Translations under genes and position numbers: made by a program
Part shown: piece by piece, positions 41,301 through 53,800 of the stretch
Numbering within the stretch: the stretch's first letter is position 1
Layout: each line of letters starts with the position of its first letter
NCBI RefSeq assembly: GCF_002105755.1
Contig: NZ_CP020821.1
Location: 682,001-746,000 of the forward strand
Direction: 5' to 3'
Length of the DNA stretch: 64,000 nucleotides
Source of the DNA: Mycobacterium colombiense CECT 3035
Lineage (GTDB): Bacteria; Actinomycetota; Actinomycetes; Mycobacteriales; Mycobacteriaceae
Notes under the pieces: generated by a model
Told to the model about the DNA's origin: nothing
What the model saw: the letters and a program-made list of their open reading frames with translations, nothing else
The model's database searches: none

Positions 41301-42607
41301 GCCAGCGCGACCTCGACGAACTGCAGCAGCAGTACCAGATCGCCGACGTGCTGCCGCTGACCCCGCTGCAGCAGGGACTGCTGTTCCACACCGGCACCGC
41401 CCAGGGCGGCCAGGACTCCGACGACCTCTATGCGGTGCAGCTCGACATCTCCGTGACCGGCGCTTTGGACCCGGAGCGGCTGCGCGAGGCGGTGCAGACC
41501 GTCATCCGGCGCCACCCCAACGTGGTGGCCAGCTTCTCCGAGGACTTCGGGGAGCCGGTGCAGGTCATGACGACCGATCCGGCGCTCGCCTGGCAGTACG
41601 TCGAACTGGACACCGACGACGGCCCGGACGCTCACGCCGAGCAGGTCGAGCGGTTGTCCACCGCCGAGCGCGTCGCCGTCTGCGATCTGGCCGGGCAGCC
41701 GCCCTTCCGGGCCGCCCTGATCCGCACGGCGGAGAACACGTACCGGTTCGTGCTCACCAACCACCACATCGTGCTCGACGGCTGGTCCAAGCCGGTCCTG
41801 CTGCAGGAGATCTTCGCCAGTTACTTCGGGGTGCGGCTGCCCGCACCGGTGCCGTACCGCAGCTTCATCACCTGGCTGTCCGAGCAGGATCGTGCCGCGG
41901 CTCAGGCGGCGTGGCGCGACGTGCTGGCCGGTTTCGACACCCCCACGCTGGTGGCTCCGTCGGGACGCATGGCGCTGGGTCCGCGCGGCGTCGCCGAGTT
42001 CCATGTGTCCGCGGAGACGAGTCGTCTGCTCGGCGAATTGGCCCGCTCGTGCCGCACCACCGTCAGCACGGTGCTGCAGGGAGCCTGGGCGCAGCTGCTG
42101 ATGTGGCTGACCGGACAGCACGATGTGGTGTTTGGCACAGCAGTTTCGGGCCGTCCCACCGAATTGCCCGGATCCGACGCCATGGTGGGCCTTTTGATCA
42201 ATACCGTGCCGGTGCGGGCGACTATCGGCGCCGAAACCACCATCGCCGACCTGCTTGACCAGCTACAACGCGCCTACACCGACACTCTGGACCACCAGCA
42301 TTTAGCACTGAATGACATCCATCGTGTAACGGGACATGACCAAATTTTCGACACAATGTTCGTGTACGAGAACTATCCCATCGATACTGCCGCGCTATCG
42401 GCCGTGGACGAGTTAACTATTACTGGATTCACGAATCGGGAATACAACCACTACCCGCTTTCGGTGCAAGCCGTGCCAGGCCATGAAATAGGCCTTCGCG
42501 TCGAGTTCGATACAGACGTATTTGGCGAGGCGAGGATCGACAAGCTCGTAGAGCGGTTCAAGCGGGTGCTGGAAGCCATGACCGTGGACTTGGAGGAGCA
42601 GTCATGA
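32348..42607 (+). CDS. mps1: GPL peptide synthetase Mps1 (modules 1-2 plus third C domain)
   Basis: A 3419-residue NRPS with order C-A-T-E-C-A-T-E-C. Approximate residues are C1 8-430, A1 460-940, T1 945-1015, E1 1037-1480, C2 1497-1920, A2 1940-2435, T2 2445-2515, E2 2535-2975 and C3 2997-3419. Both T domains read [11 protein letters not shown], the type that precedes E domains. E domains carry [10 protein letters not shown]; the later C domains carry HHIVIDGW and HHIVLDGW. By-eye pocket residues are DFWTVAAVCK for A1 (Phe-like) and DFWSVGMVHK for A2 (Thr-like), matching D-Phe and D-alloThr of GPL. ATG 32348 has a GGGGGAG ribosome site; TTG 32297 is an alternative. The stop overlaps mps2 as ATGA. 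Confidence 0.94.
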   Translation: MAREDGALPLTRGQLDIWLSQEAGFAGTQWQLGLLVKIDGIVHRDELEQAITQAVAEAEPGRVSFFEVDGQVVQKPVDYPLVELTFDDLRSAADPVQEARERSSSIQRTPMALNGQLFKFVLFQTGHEEFYLFGCCHHIAIDGLGMALVCRRVATIYSAMVAGKPIPDAYFGSTRDLVDLESGYEASEDYAEDRAYWSEHLPPESGPVDRLPEAAGERDHYSPSASVQLDPAVANRIKELSKKLAIRRFSVTTAACALLVRGWSGSGSEVALDFPVSRRVRPESKTLPAMLAGVVPLVLATEPQSTVADFCKHVDIRIRELLHHQRFPVHTLEGDGLRQAPNRVGINFIPSRLTLDLAGAPATASYTNHGPVGHFGLFFLGAGDQLFLSTAGPGQPFASFGVADLAGRLQQILEEMTADPERPLSSIDLLTPDEPALLDEWSNRPALHEPVPDPVSIPQAFAEHVQSTPEAVAVTFGDRSLTFAELDEASNRLGHLLADRGVGPGDCVAVLFPRCADAIVSMMAVLKTGAAYVPIDPAHASSRMDFVLEDAAPSAVITTAELRPRLDDHDVLVVDVHDPAIDSQPDTALPLPAPENTAYIIYTSGTTGTPKGVAIPHLNVTWLIESLDAGLPKGNVWTQCHSSAFDFSVWEIFGALLRGRRLLVVPESVASSPADLHDLLVAEKVSVLTQTPSAVAMLPADGLESTALVVAGEACPTDVVDRWAAPGRVMLDAYGPTETTVCASISTPLVPGSPVVPIGSPIAGAAMFVLDKWLQPVPAGVVGELYLAGRGVGHGYVRRAGLTASRFVANPFGGPGARMYRTGDLVCWGPDGQLQYLGRADEQVKIRGYRIELGEIQAVLAGLDGVDQAAVVAREDRPGDKRLVGYITGTADPAAVRAELADKLPPYMVPTAVMVLDALPLTGNGKLDKRALPSPEYAASEYRAPADAIEEILADIYAQVLGVERVGVDDSFFDLGGDSILSMQVVSRARAAGVICRPRDIFVEQTVARLARVSEVAADGEFGAADEGIGPVVATPIMRWLQTIDGPIDEFNQTMVLAAPAGVGEDDVTAVLQALLDRHPMLRLRVQDDGAGGWSLEAPEAGSVQAGDCLRVVDTLSDAALIEARGRLNVADGALVSAVWASATSQLALVIHHLAVDGVSWRTLIEDLNIAWAQLHNAQPVALPVPGTSFARWSSLLADYAQSPAVTAQADAWRQVAATPAVLPAVQAEDTYATAGQLTASLDVHTTRLLLGEVPAAFHAGVQDILLIAFGLAFTEFLGEAAPIGIDIEGHGRQEEVASHVDLSRTVGWFTTKYPAALKINGTLNWSKVAAGDAALSAVIKDAKEQLRALPDGLTYGLLRYLNTDVDLDGPDPVIGFNYLGRLAAGADLSEDLWRVSEDSLSSAAVATAVAMPLAHTVELNAGTMDTEAGPNLHANWRWAPSALTDEQVNRLSQLWFEALTGICAHVRAGGGGLTPSDIAPARLDQQQIDELCRQHQIADVLPLSPVQQGLLFHTSFAQELEDLYAVQLGITVSGSLDPQRLRDAVQAVVNRHPNLAARFIDEFGEPVQIIPAEPVMAWNYVELSGGEVDQQVEALSAAERTAVCDLAGQPAFRAALIRTAPDRHRFLLTIHHIVIDGWSLPVLMREVFAGYYGERLPAPPSYRSYLMWLAAQDRAGAQAAWAEALEGFEAPTLVAPPGKIGRRAVASYTVSADTTRALSELARSSRTTVSTVLQGAWAQLLTWLTGQHDVAFGTAVSGRPTELPGADAMVGLLINTVPVRANIAAATTVADLLEQLQRVHAETLEHEHLALNEIHRVTGHDQLFDTLFLYENYPIDAGALLGVQELAVTEFNSREFNHYPLSVVATPGHELSLRVEYDTEVFEASEVETLIERLRQVMAAMTADPAQRLSSIDLLDAAEHERLDAWGNRAMLARRPRGKASIPELFAAQVARAADAVAITCGERSWTYREVEESANRLAHLLSDQGAGPGQRVAVVIPRSAEAVMAIFAVLKTGAAYVPIDPSVPEARLQFVLGDSAPVAAVTTAEVRARLDGFDGLIVDIDDPAVQTQPATALPVPAPENIAYIIYTSGTTGTPKGVAIPHHNVTLLLETLDAQLGLGQVWTQCHSLAFDFSVWEVFGSLLYGGRLVVVPDAVVRSAEDLHALLVREQVSVLSQTPSAFYALQSADALAPELGEQLKLQTVVFGGEALEPHRLSTWLHRHPGLPRMVNMYGITETTVHASFREIVDADTDNNVSPIGVPLANLAFFVLDGWLRQVPVGVVGELYVAGGGLATGYVGRPDLSATRFVACPYGAPGGRMYRTGDLVRWGADGQLQYMGRSDEQVKIRGYRIELGEIQAALASLDGVEHAAVIAREDRPGDKRLVGYVTGTADPAEVRAQLGERLPSYMVPTAVVVLEALPLTVNGKLDTRALPAPEYSDADRYRAPVSAIEEILAGIYAQVLGVERVGVDDSFFDLGGDSILSMQVVARARAAGVVCRPRDVFVEQTVAKLARVATVASGEDDVVDEGLGAVVATPIMRWLQNMDGPVEQFNQTMVLAAPAEVTFDDVPVVVQALLDRHAMLRMRVEDDGAGGWSLDVPEAGSVQAGDCVESVDELSEAALVDARSRLNLADGVLVRAVWASATNQLALIIHHLAVDGVSWRTLIEDLNIAWAQHHSGQPVALPVGGTSFARWSSLLDDYARRPEVVERLEEWRQVAAVPAVLPKAQPEDTYVTAGQFSASLDVETTRLLLGEVPAAFHAGVQDILLIAFGLAWTQFMGTGAPIAIDVEGHGRNEELGPQVDLSRTVGWFTAKYPMSLRMGGLSWGQVIGGDPALGGLIKDAKEQLRALPDGLTYGLLRYLNPEAALDDPDPVIGFNYLGRLGGGAAELSADLWQLAPDSFALAGAAGAVALPLPHTVELNAGTMDTADGPHLQANWTWALSALDDKQIGRLSELWFDALAGICAHVRNGGGGLTPSDIAPARLSQRDLDELQQQYQIADVLPLTPLQQGLLFHTGTAQGGQDSDDLYAVQLDISVTGALDPERLREAVQTVIRRHPNVVASFSEDFGEPVQVMTTDPALAWQYVELDTDDGPDAHAEQVERLSTAERVAVCDLAGQPPFRAALIRTAENTYRFVLTNHHIVLDGWSKPVLLQEIFASYFGVRLPAPVPYRSFITWLSEQDRAAAQAAWRDVLAGFDTPTLVAPSGRMALGPRGVAEFHVSAETSRLLGELARSCRTTVSTVLQGAWAQLLMWLTGQHDVVFGTAVSGRPTELPGSDAMVGLLINTVPVRATIGAETTIADLLDQLQRAYTDTLDHQHLALNDIHRVTGHDQIFDTMFVYENYPIDTAALSAVDELTITGFTNREYNHYPLSVQAVPGHEIGLRVEFDTDVFGEARIDKLVERFKRVLEAMTVDLEEQS

Positions 42608-45600
42608 CCGTCGGTGCGGGACGGCGCTTGTTGTCGATCGATCTGCTGGATGGCGGCGAACACGATCGACTCGACGAGTGGGGCAACCGGGCGGTATTGA
42701 CCAAGCCGGTCAAGGCTCCCTTGTCGATCCCCGAGATGTTCGCCACCCAGGTGGCCCGTGCTCCGCAGTCGGTGGCACTGACCTTTGGCGACCGCTCCCT
42801 GACCTACCAGGAGCTCGACGAGGCCGCGAACCGGCTGGCCCACCTGCTGGCCGAGCAGGGCGCGCGCCCGGGCGAATGCGTCGCGCTGCTGTTCTCCCGC
42901 TCGGCCGAGGCGATCATCTCGATTCTCGCGGTGCTGAAGACCGGCGCGGCCTACCTGCCGATCGACCCGGCGCTGCCCTCGGCGCGGATGGAATTCATGC
43001 TCGGCGACGCAACGCCGATCGCGGTGGTGACCACGGCCAGCCTGCGCACCCGGCTGGACGGGTTCGACCTGCCCGTCATCGACGTCGACGAAGCCGCGGC
43101 CGACGGCCAGCCCAGCAGCGCGCTGGAGGGGCCGGCGCCCGAAGACATCGCCTACATGATCTACACCTCGGGCACCACGGGGACACCCAAGGGCGTCGCG
43201 GTCACGCACCGCAACGTCACCGAGTTCGTGCGGACGCTGCACGCCGATCTGCCGACCGGGCCGGGGAAGGTCTGGTCGCAGTGGCACTCGCTGGTGTTCG
43301 ACGTCTCCGTCTGGGAGATCTGGGGCGCACTGCTCCACGGCGGTCGCCTGGTGGTGGTCCCCGAGTCCGTCGCGGGGTCGCCCGACGAACTGCACGCGCT
43401 GCTGGTGGCCGAGAAGGTCAACGTCCTGAGCCAGACCCCGTCCGCGGTGGGCATGCTCTCGCCGGAGGGCCTGGACGACACCGCGCTGGTGGTCGCGGGT
43501 GAGGCCTGCCCGGCCGAGGTGGTCGACCGGTGGGCGCCCGGACGCGTGATGATCAACGCCTACGGCCCGACCGAGGCCACCGTCTACGCCGCGATGAGCA
43601 CGGCGCTGGCGGGCGATTCGGGCGCTCCGCCGATCGGATCGCCGGTCCCAGGCGCGGCGTTGTTCGTTCTGGACAAGTGGTTGCGGCCCGCGCCGGAAGG
43701 CGTGGTCGGTGAGTTGTATGTGGCCGGCCGCGGCGTCGCCACCGGGTACGCCCGCCGGGCCGGCCTGACGGCGTCGCGCTTCGTGGCCTGCCCGTTCGGC
43801 GGGCCGGGCGCGCGGATGTACCGCACCGGTGACCTGGTCCGCTGGGGCGCCGACGGCCAGCTGCAGTACCTGGGCCGCGCCGACGAGCAGGTCAAGATCC
43901 GCGGCTACCGCATCGAACTCGGCGAGATCCAGTCGGCGCTCGCCTCGCTGGAGGGCGTCGACCAGGCCGCGGTGATCGCCCGCGAGGACCGCCCCGGCGA
44001 CAAGCGCCTGGTCGGGTACATCACCGGGACCGCCGATCCGACCGAGCTGCGCACCCAGCTGGGCAAGCGGCTGCCGGCCTACATGGTCCCGGCCGCGGTC
44101 GTCGTGCTGGAGACCCTGCCGCTGACGGTCAACGGCAAGCTGGACAAGCGCGCGCTGCCCGCGCCGGAGTACCACAAGCGCGGCGGCCAATACCGCGCGC
44201 CCGGCAACCACACCGAGGAGATCCTGGCCGGCATCTACGCCCAGGTGCTCGGCGTCGAGCGGGTCGGCGTGGACGACTCGTTCTTCGACCTCGGTGGAGA
44301 CAGCATCCTGTCGATGCAGGTGGTGGCCCGGGCCCGCGCGGCCGGCGTGATGTGCCGCCCGCGCGACGTGTTCGTCGAGCAGACGGTCGCACGGCTGGCC
44401 CGGGTGGCCACCGACGGCGCCGACGAGGACGACGTGGTCGACGAGGGCATCGGGCCGGTGCTGGCCACCCCGATCATGCATTGGCTGCAAACCGTGCAGG
44501 GCCCGATCGACGACTTCAACCAGACCATGGTGCTGGCCGCCCCCGCGGGCGTCACCTCCGAGGACGTCGCGCTGGTGCTGCAGGCCTTGCTGGACCGTCA
44601 CCCCATGCTGCGGCTGCGCGTGGAGGACGACGGCGACGGCGGCTGGTCGCTGCATGCGCCCGAGCCGGGCACCGTGCAGGCCGCCGACTGCCTGCAGTCG
44701 GTCGAGCAGCTGTCCGACGAGACCCTGGTGGCCGCCCGGTCCCGGCTGAACCCGGGCGCCGGAGTGATGGTGAGCGCCGTCTGGGCAACGGAGACAAGCC
44801 AATTGGCGTTGATCATCCACCACGTGGCCGTCGACGGCGTGTCGTGGCGGACCTTGATCGAGGACCTCAACATCGCGTGGGCGCAGCACCACAGCGGCCA
44901 GCCGGTGGCGCTGCCGACGGGTGGCACCTCGTTCGCCCGCTGGTCCTCGCTGCTGGCCGAGCACGCGCAGAGCCCGGCGGTGGTCGAGCAGGCCGACGCC
45001 TGGCGCGAGGTGGTCGCGACCCCGGCCGTGCTGCCGGCGGTGCGCCCCGAGGAGGACACCTACCAGACCGCCGAGCAGTTGTCGGTGTCCCTGGATGTCG
45101 AGACGACGCGGCTGCTGCTGGGTGAGGTCCCCGCGGCGTTCCACGCCGGGGTGCAGGACATCCTGCTGATCGCGTTCGGGATGGCGTGGACGGAGTTCCT
45201 GGGCAGCGGCACGCCGATCGGCATCGACGTCGAGGGCCACGGCCGTCAGGAAGAGCTCGGCCCGCACGTCGACCTGTCCCGCACCGTGGGCTGGTTCACC
45301 ACCAAGTACCCGGTCGCCTTGAAGGTCGACGGCCTGGACTGGGCGAACGTGGTGGCCGGTGACGACGCGTTGGGCGCGGCGATCAAGGCCACCAAGGAGC
45401 AGCTGCGCGCCCTGCCGGACGGACTGACCTACGGCCTGCTGCGCTACCTGAACCCCGACGTCGACCTGGGCGGATCCGACCCCGTGATCGGGTTCAACTA
45501 CCTGGGACGGCTGGGCGCGGCCGCCGACCTGCCGGGCGAGCTGTGGCGGCTGAGCCCCGACAGCCTGTCGCTGAGCGGCGCGGCCGCGGCGGTGGCGATG

Positions 45601-48600
45601 CCGCTGATGCACACCGTCGACCTCAACGCCGGCACCATGGACACCGAGGAAGGCCCGCACCTGCACGCCAACTGGACGTGGGCGGCCTCCGCGATGGACC
45701 GGGAGCAGATCAACCGGCTGAGCCAGCTGTGGTTCGAGGCGCTGACCGGCATCTGCGCCCACGTGCAGGCCGGCGGCGGCGGGCTCACCCCGTCGGACAT
45801 CGCGCCCGCACGCCTGAACCAGCCGCAGATCGACGAGCTGAGCAAGCAGCACCAGATCGCCGACATCCTGCCGCTGACCCCGTTGCAGCAGGGGCTGCTG
45901 TTCCACGCCAGCTTCGCGCAGGACCCGGGCGACGACGTCTACGCGGTGCAGCTCGGCATCACCGTGACCGGCGAGCTGGACTCGCACCGGCTGCACGACG
46001 CCGTGCACACCGTGGTCAGCCGGCACCCCAACCTGGCGGCCCGGTTCTGCCCGCAGTTCGGTGAGCCCGTCCAGGTCATCCCGGCCGACCCGGTCATGGC
46101 GTGGCGGTACATCCAGCTGGGCGCCGAGGACCTCGACCCCGAGCAGCGGGTCGAGGAGCTGTGCGCCGCCGAGCGCGCCGCGGTGAGCGACCTGGCGAAC
46201 CGTCCGGCATTCCGGGCCGCGCTGATCCGCACCGCGGACAACCGGTACCGGTTCGTGCTGACCAACCACCACATCGTGATGGACGGCTGGTCGCTGCCGA
46301 TCCTGCTGCGCGAGATCCTCGCCAACTACTACGGCGACCAGTTGCCCGCGCCGGCGACCTACCGCAGCTACCTGACGTGGCTGGCCGGACAGGACCGCAC
46401 CGCCGCGCAGGCGGCCTGGCGCCAGGTCCTCGAGGGCTTCGACACGCCCACCCTGGTGGGTCCGGCGGGCCGGATGAAGCTCGGCCGGCGAGCCGTGGAG
46501 TCCTACCGGCTGTCCGCGGAGACCACGCTCGCCCTGGGCGAGCTGGCCCGCTCGTGCCACACCACCGTCAACACCGTGCTGCAGGCCGCGTGGGCGCAGC
46601 TGCTGATGCGCCTCACCGGCCAGCACGACGTCGCGTTCGGCACCGCGGTGTCGGGGCGGCCGGCCGACCTGATCGGCGCCGAGTCCATGGTGGGTCTGCT
46701 GATCAACACCGTGCCGGTGCGGGCCAGCATCACCTCGGAGACCACCGTCGCCGACGTGCTGGAGCAGCTGCAGCAGCACCACAACGACACCCTCGAGCAC
46801 GAGCACCTGGCGCTGAGCGACATCCACCACGTCACCGGCCACGACGCGCTGTTCGACACCTTGTTCCTGTACGAGAACTACCCGATCGACACCAGCGTGC
46901 CGTTGGGCTTCCACGAGTTGGCCATCACCGATGTCACCAACCGCGAGTACAACCACTACCCGCTGTCGGTGATGGCGCTCCCGGGCCGCGAGCTGGGCCT
47001 GCGCGTCGAATTCGACACCGACGTGTTCGACGCGGCCGGCATCGAGAAGCTGACCGAGCGGTTCCAGCGGGTGCTGTCGGAGATGACGGTCGACCCGACC
47101 CGAAAGCTGATGTCGCTGGACGTCGTCGACGAGCACGAGCACGCGTGGCTGGACGAGCGGGGCAACCGCGCGGTGTTGAGCCAGCCGGCGACCGGCAAGT
47201 CCATCCCGGCCATGTTCGCCGCGCAGGTGGCCAGCACCCCGGACGCGGCGGCGCTGACCTTCGACGGCCGCTCGATGACGTATCGGGAGCTCGACGAGGC
47301 CGCCAACCGGATGGCGCACCTGCTGACCGAAGAGGGCGCCGGCCCGGGCGAGCGGGTCGCGCTGCTGTTCTCGCGCTCCGCCGACGCGATCGTCTCGATC
47401 CTTGCGGTGCTCAAGACCGGGGCGGCCTATTTGCCGATCGACCCGGCCCTGCCGGCCGCGCGGATCGAGTTCCTGCTGGCCGACGCCGAGCCTGTCGCCG
47501 TGGTCACCACCGCGGGGCTGCGGGATCGGCTGGACGGCTGCAACCCGACGGTCATCGACGTCGACGACCCGGAGCTGGCCGCCCAGCCCAGCACGGCGTT
47601 GCCGATCCCGTCGTCGGACAACATCGCCTACGTGATCTACACCTCGGGAACCACCGGTGTCCCCAAGGGTGTGGCCGTCACCCACGAGAACGTCGCGCAG
47701 CTGCTGGAGACGCTGCACGCCGACCTGCCGGAGGCGGGGGTGTGGGCGCAATGGCACTCGCTGGTGTTCGACGTGTCGGTCCACGAGATCTGGGGCGCGC
47801 TGCTGCACGGCGGCCGCCTGGTGGTGGTGCCCGAGTCGGTCGCGGCTTCGCCCGACGAGTTGCACGCGCTGCTGGTCTCCGAAGGCGTCACCGTGTTGAG
47901 CCAGACCCCGTCGGCGGTGGGCATGCTCTCGCCGGAGGGCCTGGAGTCGACGGCGTTGGTGGTGGCCGGTGAGGCCTGCCCGGTCGAGGTTGTCGATCGG
48001 TGGGCGCCGGGACGGGTGATGATCAACGCCTACGGCCCGACCGAGGCCACCGTGTACGCGGCGATGAGCGCTCCGCTGGCGAGCGGAACAGGGTCGGCGC
48101 CGATCGGTTCGCCGGTGCCGCGCGCCGCGCTGTTCGTGCTGGACCGCTGGCTGCGACCGACACCCGAGGGCGTCGTCGGCGAGCTGTACATCGCGGGACA
48201 CGGTGTGGCCACTGGTTATTCGCGCCGGCCCGGCTTGACGGCGGGACGCTTCGTCGCCTGCCCGTTCGGCGGCCCGGGTGCGCGGATGTACCGCACGGGC
48301 GACCTGGTCCGGTGGGGCCGCGACGGTCAGCTCGAGTACCTGGGACGGGCCGACGAGCAGGTCAAGCTGCGCGGCTACCGCATCGAGCTCGGTGAGGTCC
48401 AGGCGGCCCTCGCCTCGCTGGAGGGCGTCGAGCAGGCGGCGGTGATCGCCCGCGAGGACCGTCCCGGTGACAAGCGGCTGGTGGGCTACATCACCGGAAC
48501 GGCCGACCCGGTCGGGATCCGGATCCAGCTCGCGGACCGGCTGCCGGCCTACATGGTGCCGGCCGCGGTGGTGGCGTTGGACGCGCTGCCGCTGACGGTC

Positions 48601-50253
48601 AACGGCAAGCTGGACAAGCGCGCCCTGCCCGCACCGGAGTACCAGAAGCGCGGCGGCGAGTACGTCGCGCCGGCCGACCCGACCGAAGAGATCGTGGCCG
48701 ACATCTTCGGCCGCGTCCTCGGCATGGAGCGGGTGTCGGTCGAGGACTCCTTCTTCGAGCTGGGCGGCGACTCGTTGTCCGCGATGCGGGTGATCGCCGA
48801 GATCAACACCGCCGTCGATGGCGCCCTGTCGGTGCGCACCCTGTTCGACTCGCAGTCGGTGCGCGCACTGGCGCACCGGATCACCAGCGGTGCGGACACC
48901 GAGGGCGCCGCGGGACCCGGCTTCGCGGCGGTGCACGGCGCCGACGCCAAGGAGGTGTTTGCCCGCGACCTCACGCTGGACAAGTTCATCGACGCGACGA
49001 CGTTGTCCAACGCGCCGGCGCTGCCCGGCCCGAGCGCGGAGGTCCGCACGGTCCTGCTGACCGGTGCGACCGGGTTCCTGGGTCGCTACCTGGCACTGGA
49101 ATGGCTCGAGCAGCTGGAACAGGTCGACGGCAAGCTGATCTGCCTGGTGCGGGCCCGCTCCGACGAGGACGCGTGGCGCCGCCTGGAGAAGACCTTCGAC
49201 AGCGGTGACCCGGATTTGCTGCGGCACTTCCAGGAGCTGGCCGAAGAGCACCTGCAGGTCGTCGCCGGTGACAAGGGCCAGGCCAACCTCGGGCTGGACG
49301 ACGAGACGTGGCAGCGGCTGGCCGACACCGTCGACCTGATCGTCGACTCCGCGGCCGTCGTCAACGGTGTCCTGCCCTACAACGAGCTGTTCACCCCGAA
49401 CGTCGGCGGCACCGCGGAGCTGATCCGGCTGGCGATCACTACGAAGAAGAAGCCGTACGCGTACGTGTCGACGTCGGACGTGGGCCGCCAGATCGACCCG
49501 GCTCAGTTCACCGAGGACGGCGACATCCGGGTGATCAGCGCCCGGCGCGTCATCGACGGCGGCTACGCCAACGGGTACGGCAACAGCAAGTGGGCGGGCG
49601 AGGTCCTGCTGCGCGAGGCCAACGACTTGTGCGGCTTGCCGGTCTCGGTGTTCCGCTCCGACATGATTCTGGCCGACACCACCTACGCCGGTCAGCTCAA
49701 CGTGGCGGACATCTTCACCCGGATGATCCTGAGCGTCGTGGCCACCGGCACCGCGCCCAAGTCCTTCTACCAGCTGGACGCCGACGGCAACCGGCAGAGC
49801 GCGCACTTCGACGGCCTGCCCGTCGAGTTCGTCGCCGAGGCCATCGCCAAGCTGGGCGCCCAGGTGATGGACGGGTTCGAGACGTACCACGTGATGAACC
49901 CGCACGACGACGGCATCGGGCTCGACGAATACGTCGACTGGCTGATCGAAGCCGGCTACCCGATCGAGCGCGTCGGCGACTTCGGTGAGTGGCTGCAGCG
50001 CTTCGAGACCGGCCTGCGCGGCCTGCCGGAACGGCAGCGGCAGAACTCGGTCCTGCAGATGTTGACGTTGCTGCTGCGGGAACCGAAGAACCTGCAGCCC
50101 GCCGAGCCGGCCCGGGGGGCCTTCGCCCCGACGGATCGCTTCCGCGCGGCGGTGCAGGAAGCCAAGGTGGGTTCCGACAACGACATCCCGCATGTCAGCG
50201 CGTCGGTGATCGTCAAGTACGTCACCGACCTGCAACTGCTCGGTTTGCTGTAA
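42604..50253 (+). CDS. mps2: GPL peptide synthetase Mps2 with terminal reductase
   Basis: A 2549-residue NRPS with order A-T-E-C-A-T-R. Approximate residues are A 45-520, T 535-600, E 620-1060, C 1080-1500, A 1535-2012, T 2025-2095 and R 2145-2549. It starts with A because the matching C domain ends Mps1. Pocket residues read by eye are DVWSVAAVYK and DVHSVAAVYK, closely alike, as expected for two Ala-type sites (D-Ala then L-alaninol). The first T is [11 protein letters not shown] (before E); the last is [11 protein letters not shown]. The R domain shows [18 protein letters not shown] and [11 protein letters not shown] (Y-x-x-x-K). It releases the chain reductively as the amino alcohol. Confidence 0.94.
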   Translation: MTVGAGRRLLSIDLLDGGEHDRLDEWGNRAVLTKPVKAPLSIPEMFATQVARAPQSVALTFGDRSLTYQELDEAANRLAHLLAEQGARPGECVALLFSRSAEAIISILAVLKTGAAYLPIDPALPSARMEFMLGDATPIAVVTTASLRTRLDGFDLPVIDVDEAAADGQPSSALEGPAPEDIAYMIYTSGTTGTPKGVAVTHRNVTEFVRTLHADLPTGPGKVWSQWHSLVFDVSVWEIWGALLHGGRLVVVPESVAGSPDELHALLVAEKVNVLSQTPSAVGMLSPEGLDDTALVVAGEACPAEVVDRWAPGRVMINAYGPTEATVYAAMSTALAGDSGAPPIGSPVPGAALFVLDKWLRPAPEGVVGELYVAGRGVATGYARRAGLTASRFVACPFGGPGARMYRTGDLVRWGADGQLQYLGRADEQVKIRGYRIELGEIQSALASLEGVDQAAVIAREDRPGDKRLVGYITGTADPTELRTQLGKRLPAYMVPAAVVVLETLPLTVNGKLDKRALPAPEYHKRGGQYRAPGNHTEEILAGIYAQVLGVERVGVDDSFFDLGGDSILSMQVVARARAAGVMCRPRDVFVEQTVARLARVATDGADEDDVVDEGIGPVLATPIMHWLQTVQGPIDDFNQTMVLAAPAGVTSEDVALVLQALLDRHPMLRLRVEDDGDGGWSLHAPEPGTVQAADCLQSVEQLSDETLVAARSRLNPGAGVMVSAVWATETSQLALIIHHVAVDGVSWRTLIEDLNIAWAQHHSGQPVALPTGGTSFARWSSLLAEHAQSPAVVEQADAWREVVATPAVLPAVRPEEDTYQTAEQLSVSLDVETTRLLLGEVPAAFHAGVQDILLIAFGMAWTEFLGSGTPIGIDVEGHGRQEELGPHVDLSRTVGWFTTKYPVALKVDGLDWANVVAGDDALGAAIKATKEQLRALPDGLTYGLLRYLNPDVDLGGSDPVIGFNYLGRLGAAADLPGELWRLSPDSLSLSGAAAAVAMPLMHTVDLNAGTMDTEEGPHLHANWTWAASAMDREQINRLSQLWFEALTGICAHVQAGGGGLTPSDIAPARLNQPQIDELSKQHQIADILPLTPLQQGLLFHASFAQDPGDDVYAVQLGITVTGELDSHRLHDAVHTVVSRHPNLAARFCPQFGEPVQVIPADPVMAWRYIQLGAEDLDPEQRVEELCAAERAAVSDLANRPAFRAALIRTADNRYRFVLTNHHIVMDGWSLPILLREILANYYGDQLPAPATYRSYLTWLAGQDRTAAQAAWRQVLEGFDTPTLVGPAGRMKLGRRAVESYRLSAETTLALGELARSCHTTVNTVLQAAWAQLLMRLTGQHDVAFGTAVSGRPADLIGAESMVGLLINTVPVRASITSETTVADVLEQLQQHHNDTLEHEHLALSDIHHVTGHDALFDTLFLYENYPIDTSVPLGFHELAITDVTNREYNHYPLSVMALPGRELGLRVEFDTDVFDAAGIEKLTERFQRVLSEMTVDPTRKLMSLDVVDEHEHAWLDERGNRAVLSQPATGKSIPAMFAAQVASTPDAAALTFDGRSMTYRELDEAANRMAHLLTEEGAGPGERVALLFSRSADAIVSILAVLKTGAAYLPIDPALPAARIEFLLADAEPVAVVTTAGLRDRLDGCNPTVIDVDDPELAAQPSTALPIPSSDNIAYVIYTSGTTGVPKGVAVTHENVAQLLETLHADLPEAGVWAQWHSLVFDVSVHEIWGALLHGGRLVVVPESVAASPDELHALLVSEGVTVLSQTPSAVGMLSPEGLESTALVVAGEACPVEVVDRWAPGRVMINAYGPTEATVYAAMSAPLASGTGSAPIGSPVPRAALFVLDRWLRPTPEGVVGELYIAGHGVATGYSRRPGLTAGRFVACPFGGPGARMYRTGDLVRWGRDGQLEYLGRADEQVKLRGYRIELGEVQAALASLEGVEQAAVIAREDRPGDKRLVGYITGTADPVGIRIQLADRLPAYMVPAAVVALDALPLTVNGKLDKRALPAPEYQKRGGEYVAPADPTEEIVADIFGRVLGMERVSVEDSFFELGGDSLSAMRVIAEINTAVDGALSVRTLFDSQSVRALAHRITSGADTEGAAGPGFAAVHGADAKEVFARDLTLDKFIDATTLSNAPALPGPSAEVRTVLLTGATGFLGRYLALEWLEQLEQVDGKLICLVRARSDEDAWRRLEKTFDSGDPDLLRHFQELAEEHLQVVAGDKGQANLGLDDETWQRLADTVDLIVDSAAVVNGVLPYNELFTPNVGGTAELIRLAITTKKKPYAYVSTSDVGRQIDPAQFTEDGDIRVISARRVIDGGYANGYGNSKWAGEVLLREANDLCGLPVSVFRSDMILADTTYAGQLNVADIFTRMILSVVATGTAPKSFYQLDADGNRQSAHFDGLPVEFVAEAIAKLGAQVMDGFETYHVMNPHDDGIGLDEYVDWLIEAGYPIERVGDFGEWLQRFETGLRGLPERQRQNSVLQMLTLLLREPKNLQPAEPARGAFAPTDRFRAAVQEAKVGSDNDIPHVSASVIVKYVTDLQLLGLL

Positions 50254-50266
50254 TCCCTTACGACGA

Positions 50267-50310
50267 AAACGAATGCGGCGTGGTCCACCCGGACCACGCC
50301 GCATTCGTTT
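50267..50310 (+). terminator. Strong stem-loop terminator after mps2
   Basis: A perfect 20-bp inverted repeat (arms 50267-50286 and 50291-50310) with a 4-base loop begins 13 bases after the mps2 stop. The left arm starts aaac and the right arm ends gttt, so the hairpin is flanked by A and U runs within the stem. It should stop the mbtH-mps1-mps2 transcript, which makes the following NRPS a separate unit. Confidence 0.85.
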
Positions 50311-50867
50311 ATCCGGGATTGGTGAGATCGGCCCTTCGGGGCTAGCCACGGCCCGCCTATAACCGCGGGATAACGGTCGGCGCCGCGATGCGGGCTTTCG
50401 AATGGCGAAATGCCGCGCCACCAATCCATACCGTATGTTGCCGCCATACCATCGACCAGTACTGAAAGTACGTTCAATATGGCTATTACTGAGTCAAGAT
50501 CTACCTTCTTGGCCAATTCACAGGACATTAAGTTTGAATAACCCTGGACCTACGGGGTGGTCGTCTACTAGCGTCCCAACTGTTGCACTCGTGTTGACTA
50601 CGGGGTCTGCGGAGTGGGTGGGCGTCGACCGTTCGATGGCGGCGCCCGCCGGCTCGGTCGCCTCGGCCAACGACGAGCAGCAGCGAGGTTGTGGTCGGTC
50701 TTTGCCGACGCCGGGCCCGATGTGGGGTCGAGCGCCGCGAAGCGGACCGCGCCGAGCGCCGGAGCTATCTCGAGCGGAAGCGCAACGGGCCATGGCCTGA
50801 GCGTCCGCGCGAGCGGCTTCACTCAACCGGGGGGGTTGAAAGGAACACCCTGTTGTTGGGGAGTTGG
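50311..50867. promoter_or_regulatory. Intergenic region upstream of third NRPS
   Basis: About 557 bp between the mps2 terminator and the next NRPS start. It is AT-richer at about 50440-50530, the likeliest promoter position; the stretch from 50580 onward is GC-rich again. No gene with a recognisable motif is present. The frame of the next NRPS is open back to 50691, but that part lacks C-domain residues. No firm promoter elements can be named. Confidence 0.45.
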
Positions 50868-53800
50868 ATGGAGCTTGAGAGCCAGGCACTTCCGCTGACG
50901 CGCGGACAACTGGACATATGGCTTGCGCAGGAAACGGGCCACTCCGACACCGAGTGGCAGCTCGGCCTGTTCGTGCGGATCAACGGCATGGTCCAGCGCG
51001 ACGCCCTGCAGTGGGCGATCCGGCAAGCCGTGCACGAGGCGGAACCGACCAGGGTCGCCTTCTTCGAGGTCGACGGCGAGGTCGTCCAGCGGCCGATCGA
51101 GGACCCAAACGTCGAGTTGACGTTCCTCAACCTGAGCGATTCGCCCGATCCCGAGCAGGAAGCCCGTCGCCGAGCGCTGGCCATTCAGCGCACGCCCATG
51201 CCGCTCACCGGGCCGCTGTTCAAGTTCGTCCTCTTCCAGACCCGGCGAGACGAATTCTTCTTCTTCGCGTGCTGCCATCACATCGTGATCGACGGCACCG
51301 GCGTGGGGCTGGTCGGCCATCGCATCGCCTCCATCTACTCCGCGATCGTGTCCGCCGGCCCCATCCCGACGGGGGTCTTCGGCTCGCTGCGGGAGCTGAT
51401 CGACTGCGAATCGCACTACGAAGCCTCCGACGAATACCGCGAGGACGAGGCCTACTGGAGCGCCAACCTGCCCACGGACAGCGAAGCGCAGCACCGCATG
51501 CCCGACGGCGCGGGGGAGCGTGACCCGTGGCCGTCCGCTCCGGTCGCGCTGGACCCCGCGGTGGTGCGCCGGGTGCAGCGGTTCTCCGACGTTTGGGGCG
51601 TGTCGCAGACCTCGGTCATCACGGCGGCGTGCGCGCTGTTGGTCCGCGGGTGGTGCGCGAACGGCTCGGAAGTGGTGCTCGATTTCCCGGTCAGCCGGCG
51701 CGTGCGCCCGGAGTTGAAGACGCTGCCCGGCATGGTGGCCGGCGTCGTGCCGCTGGTGTTCACCGCCGGGCCACGGGCAACGGTCGCCGAGTTCTGCAAG
51801 CACGTCGAGAAGCGCATCGACGAGGCGGTGCAACACCAGCGATTCCCGGTGCACGCCCTGGAGCGCAAGGTCCGCGGCCTGACGAAGCCACCCGAACGGG
51901 TCAGCGTCAACTTCATCCCGTCCGCGTTCACCCTGCCCTTCGGTGGCGTCATGGCCTCGGCGTCGTACACGAACTCCGGTCAGGCCGACGGCTTCGGCCT
52001 CATCTTCTCCAGCGACGGTGACGAACTCTTCCTCAGCACGGCGGGCAGCTGGCAGCCCTGGTCCGGCCTGGACGCTCCCGACCTGGCGGCGCGTCTGCAG
52101 CGGCTCCTGGTGGCGATGACGGCCGATCCCACCAGGCCGCTGAGGACACTCGATGTGGTCGACGAGAGCGAGCGCGCCCGGCTCGACGGGTGGGGCAACG
52201 AGGCCGTCCTGGCCGAGCCGATGGAACCCGTGTCGGTGGTGGGGTTGTTTGCGGCGCAGGTGGGGCGGACTCCGGATGCGGTGGCGTTGACGTTCGAGGG
52301 CGAGTCGATGACCTACCGCGAGCTCGATGAGGCGGCTAACCGGTTGGCGAACCTGTTGGTGGAGTGTGGTGCCGGTCCGGGACAGGTTGTGGCGCTGTTG
52401 TTGTCGCGGTCGGCCGAGGCGGTCGTGGCGATTGTGGCGGTGCTCAAGTCCGGGGCGGCCTACCTGCCGATCGATCCCGCGCTGCCGGGGGCGCGGGTGG
52501 AGTTCATGGTGGCCGACGCGGGCCCGCGGGTCGCGGTCACCACGGCCGAGCTGGCCGGCAGGTTGGCCGGCTTCGACCTGACCGTGGTCGATGTCGGTGA
52601 TCCGGCGGTGGCGGGGTGGCCCAGCAGCGCGCCGGCTGCGCCGGGGCCGTCGGATCTGGCGCACATCATTTACACGTCGGGTACCACGGGTGTGCCCAAA
52701 GGTGTTGCGGTGAGCCAGCACAACGTGGCGCAGTTGTTTGACGGGTTGGATCTTGGGTTCGCGCTGTCGGCCGGGCAGGTGTGGACGCAGTTTCATTCGT
52801 ATGCGTTCGATTTCTCGGTGTGGGAGATCTGGGGGCGTTGCTGCACGGTGGGCGGTTGGTGGTGGTGCCCGAGGCGGTGTCGCGTTCTGCTGAGGAGTTT
52901 CATGCCCTGTTGATTCGTGAGGGTGTCACGGTGTTGACCCAGACCCCGTCGGCGGCTGCGGTGGTGTCCGCGGAGGGCCTGGACGGTACGGCGTTGGTGG
53001 TCGGGGCCGAGCCCTGCCCGCCCGAGTTGGTGGACCGGTGGGCGCCGGGGCGGGTGATGGTCAACGTTTACGGCCCCACCGAGACCACCATGTGGGTCTC
53101 GCACAGCACGCCACTGACCCCCGACCTCGGCGCACCACCAATCGGGTCACCGGTGACCCGCGCGGCGTTCTTCGTGCTGGACGAGTGGCTGCGCCCGGTG
53201 CCCGCCGGCGTGGTCGGGGAGCTCTATCTCGGCGGTGAAGGCGTGGGCGTCGGGTATTGGCGTCGGCCCGGGCTGACCGCGTCGCGGTTCATCGCCTGCC
53301 GGTTCGGGCAGGCGGGCACCCGGATGTATCGCACCGGCGACCTCGTCTGCTGGGGTCGCGACGGGCAGCTGCGCTACTTCGGCCGGGCCGACGAGCAGGT
53401 CAAGGTGCGTGGCTATCGCATCGAGCTGGGCGAAATCCGCACCGCACTAGCCGAATTGGACGGCGTTGAACGGGCGGCGGTGCTGGTTCGTGAAGATCGT
53501 GTCGGCGACAAGCGCGTCGTCGGCTATGTGACTGGAGCCGCTGACCCGGCCGACATTCGGGCCCGGTTGGGTCAGCGGCTCCCCACATATATGGTGCCCG
53601 CGGCGGTGGTGGTGCTCGACGCGCTGCCGGTGACGCTCAACGGCAAGCTGGACACCCGCGCCCTGCCCGCCCCCGAATATCAGGGCGGCCACGGCTACCG
53701 CGCACCGGAAACCGCCATCGAGGAAATCCTGGCCGGCATTTTCGCCCGGGTCCTCAACGTCGACCGTGTCGGCATCGACGACTCGTTCTTCCACCTCGGC

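Noticed and set aside
32660..42121. Very long minus-strand open frames (32660-35875, 36068-38728, 38768-42121)
   Set aside because: They are antisense to mps1, have the same low-information composition, and show no start context or family residues.
42451..50424. A 2657-codon open frame on the minus strand
   Set aside because: It lies antisense to mps2, is rich in His, Arg, Gly and Gln, and has no domain motif; it is a by-product of high GC and codon bias.
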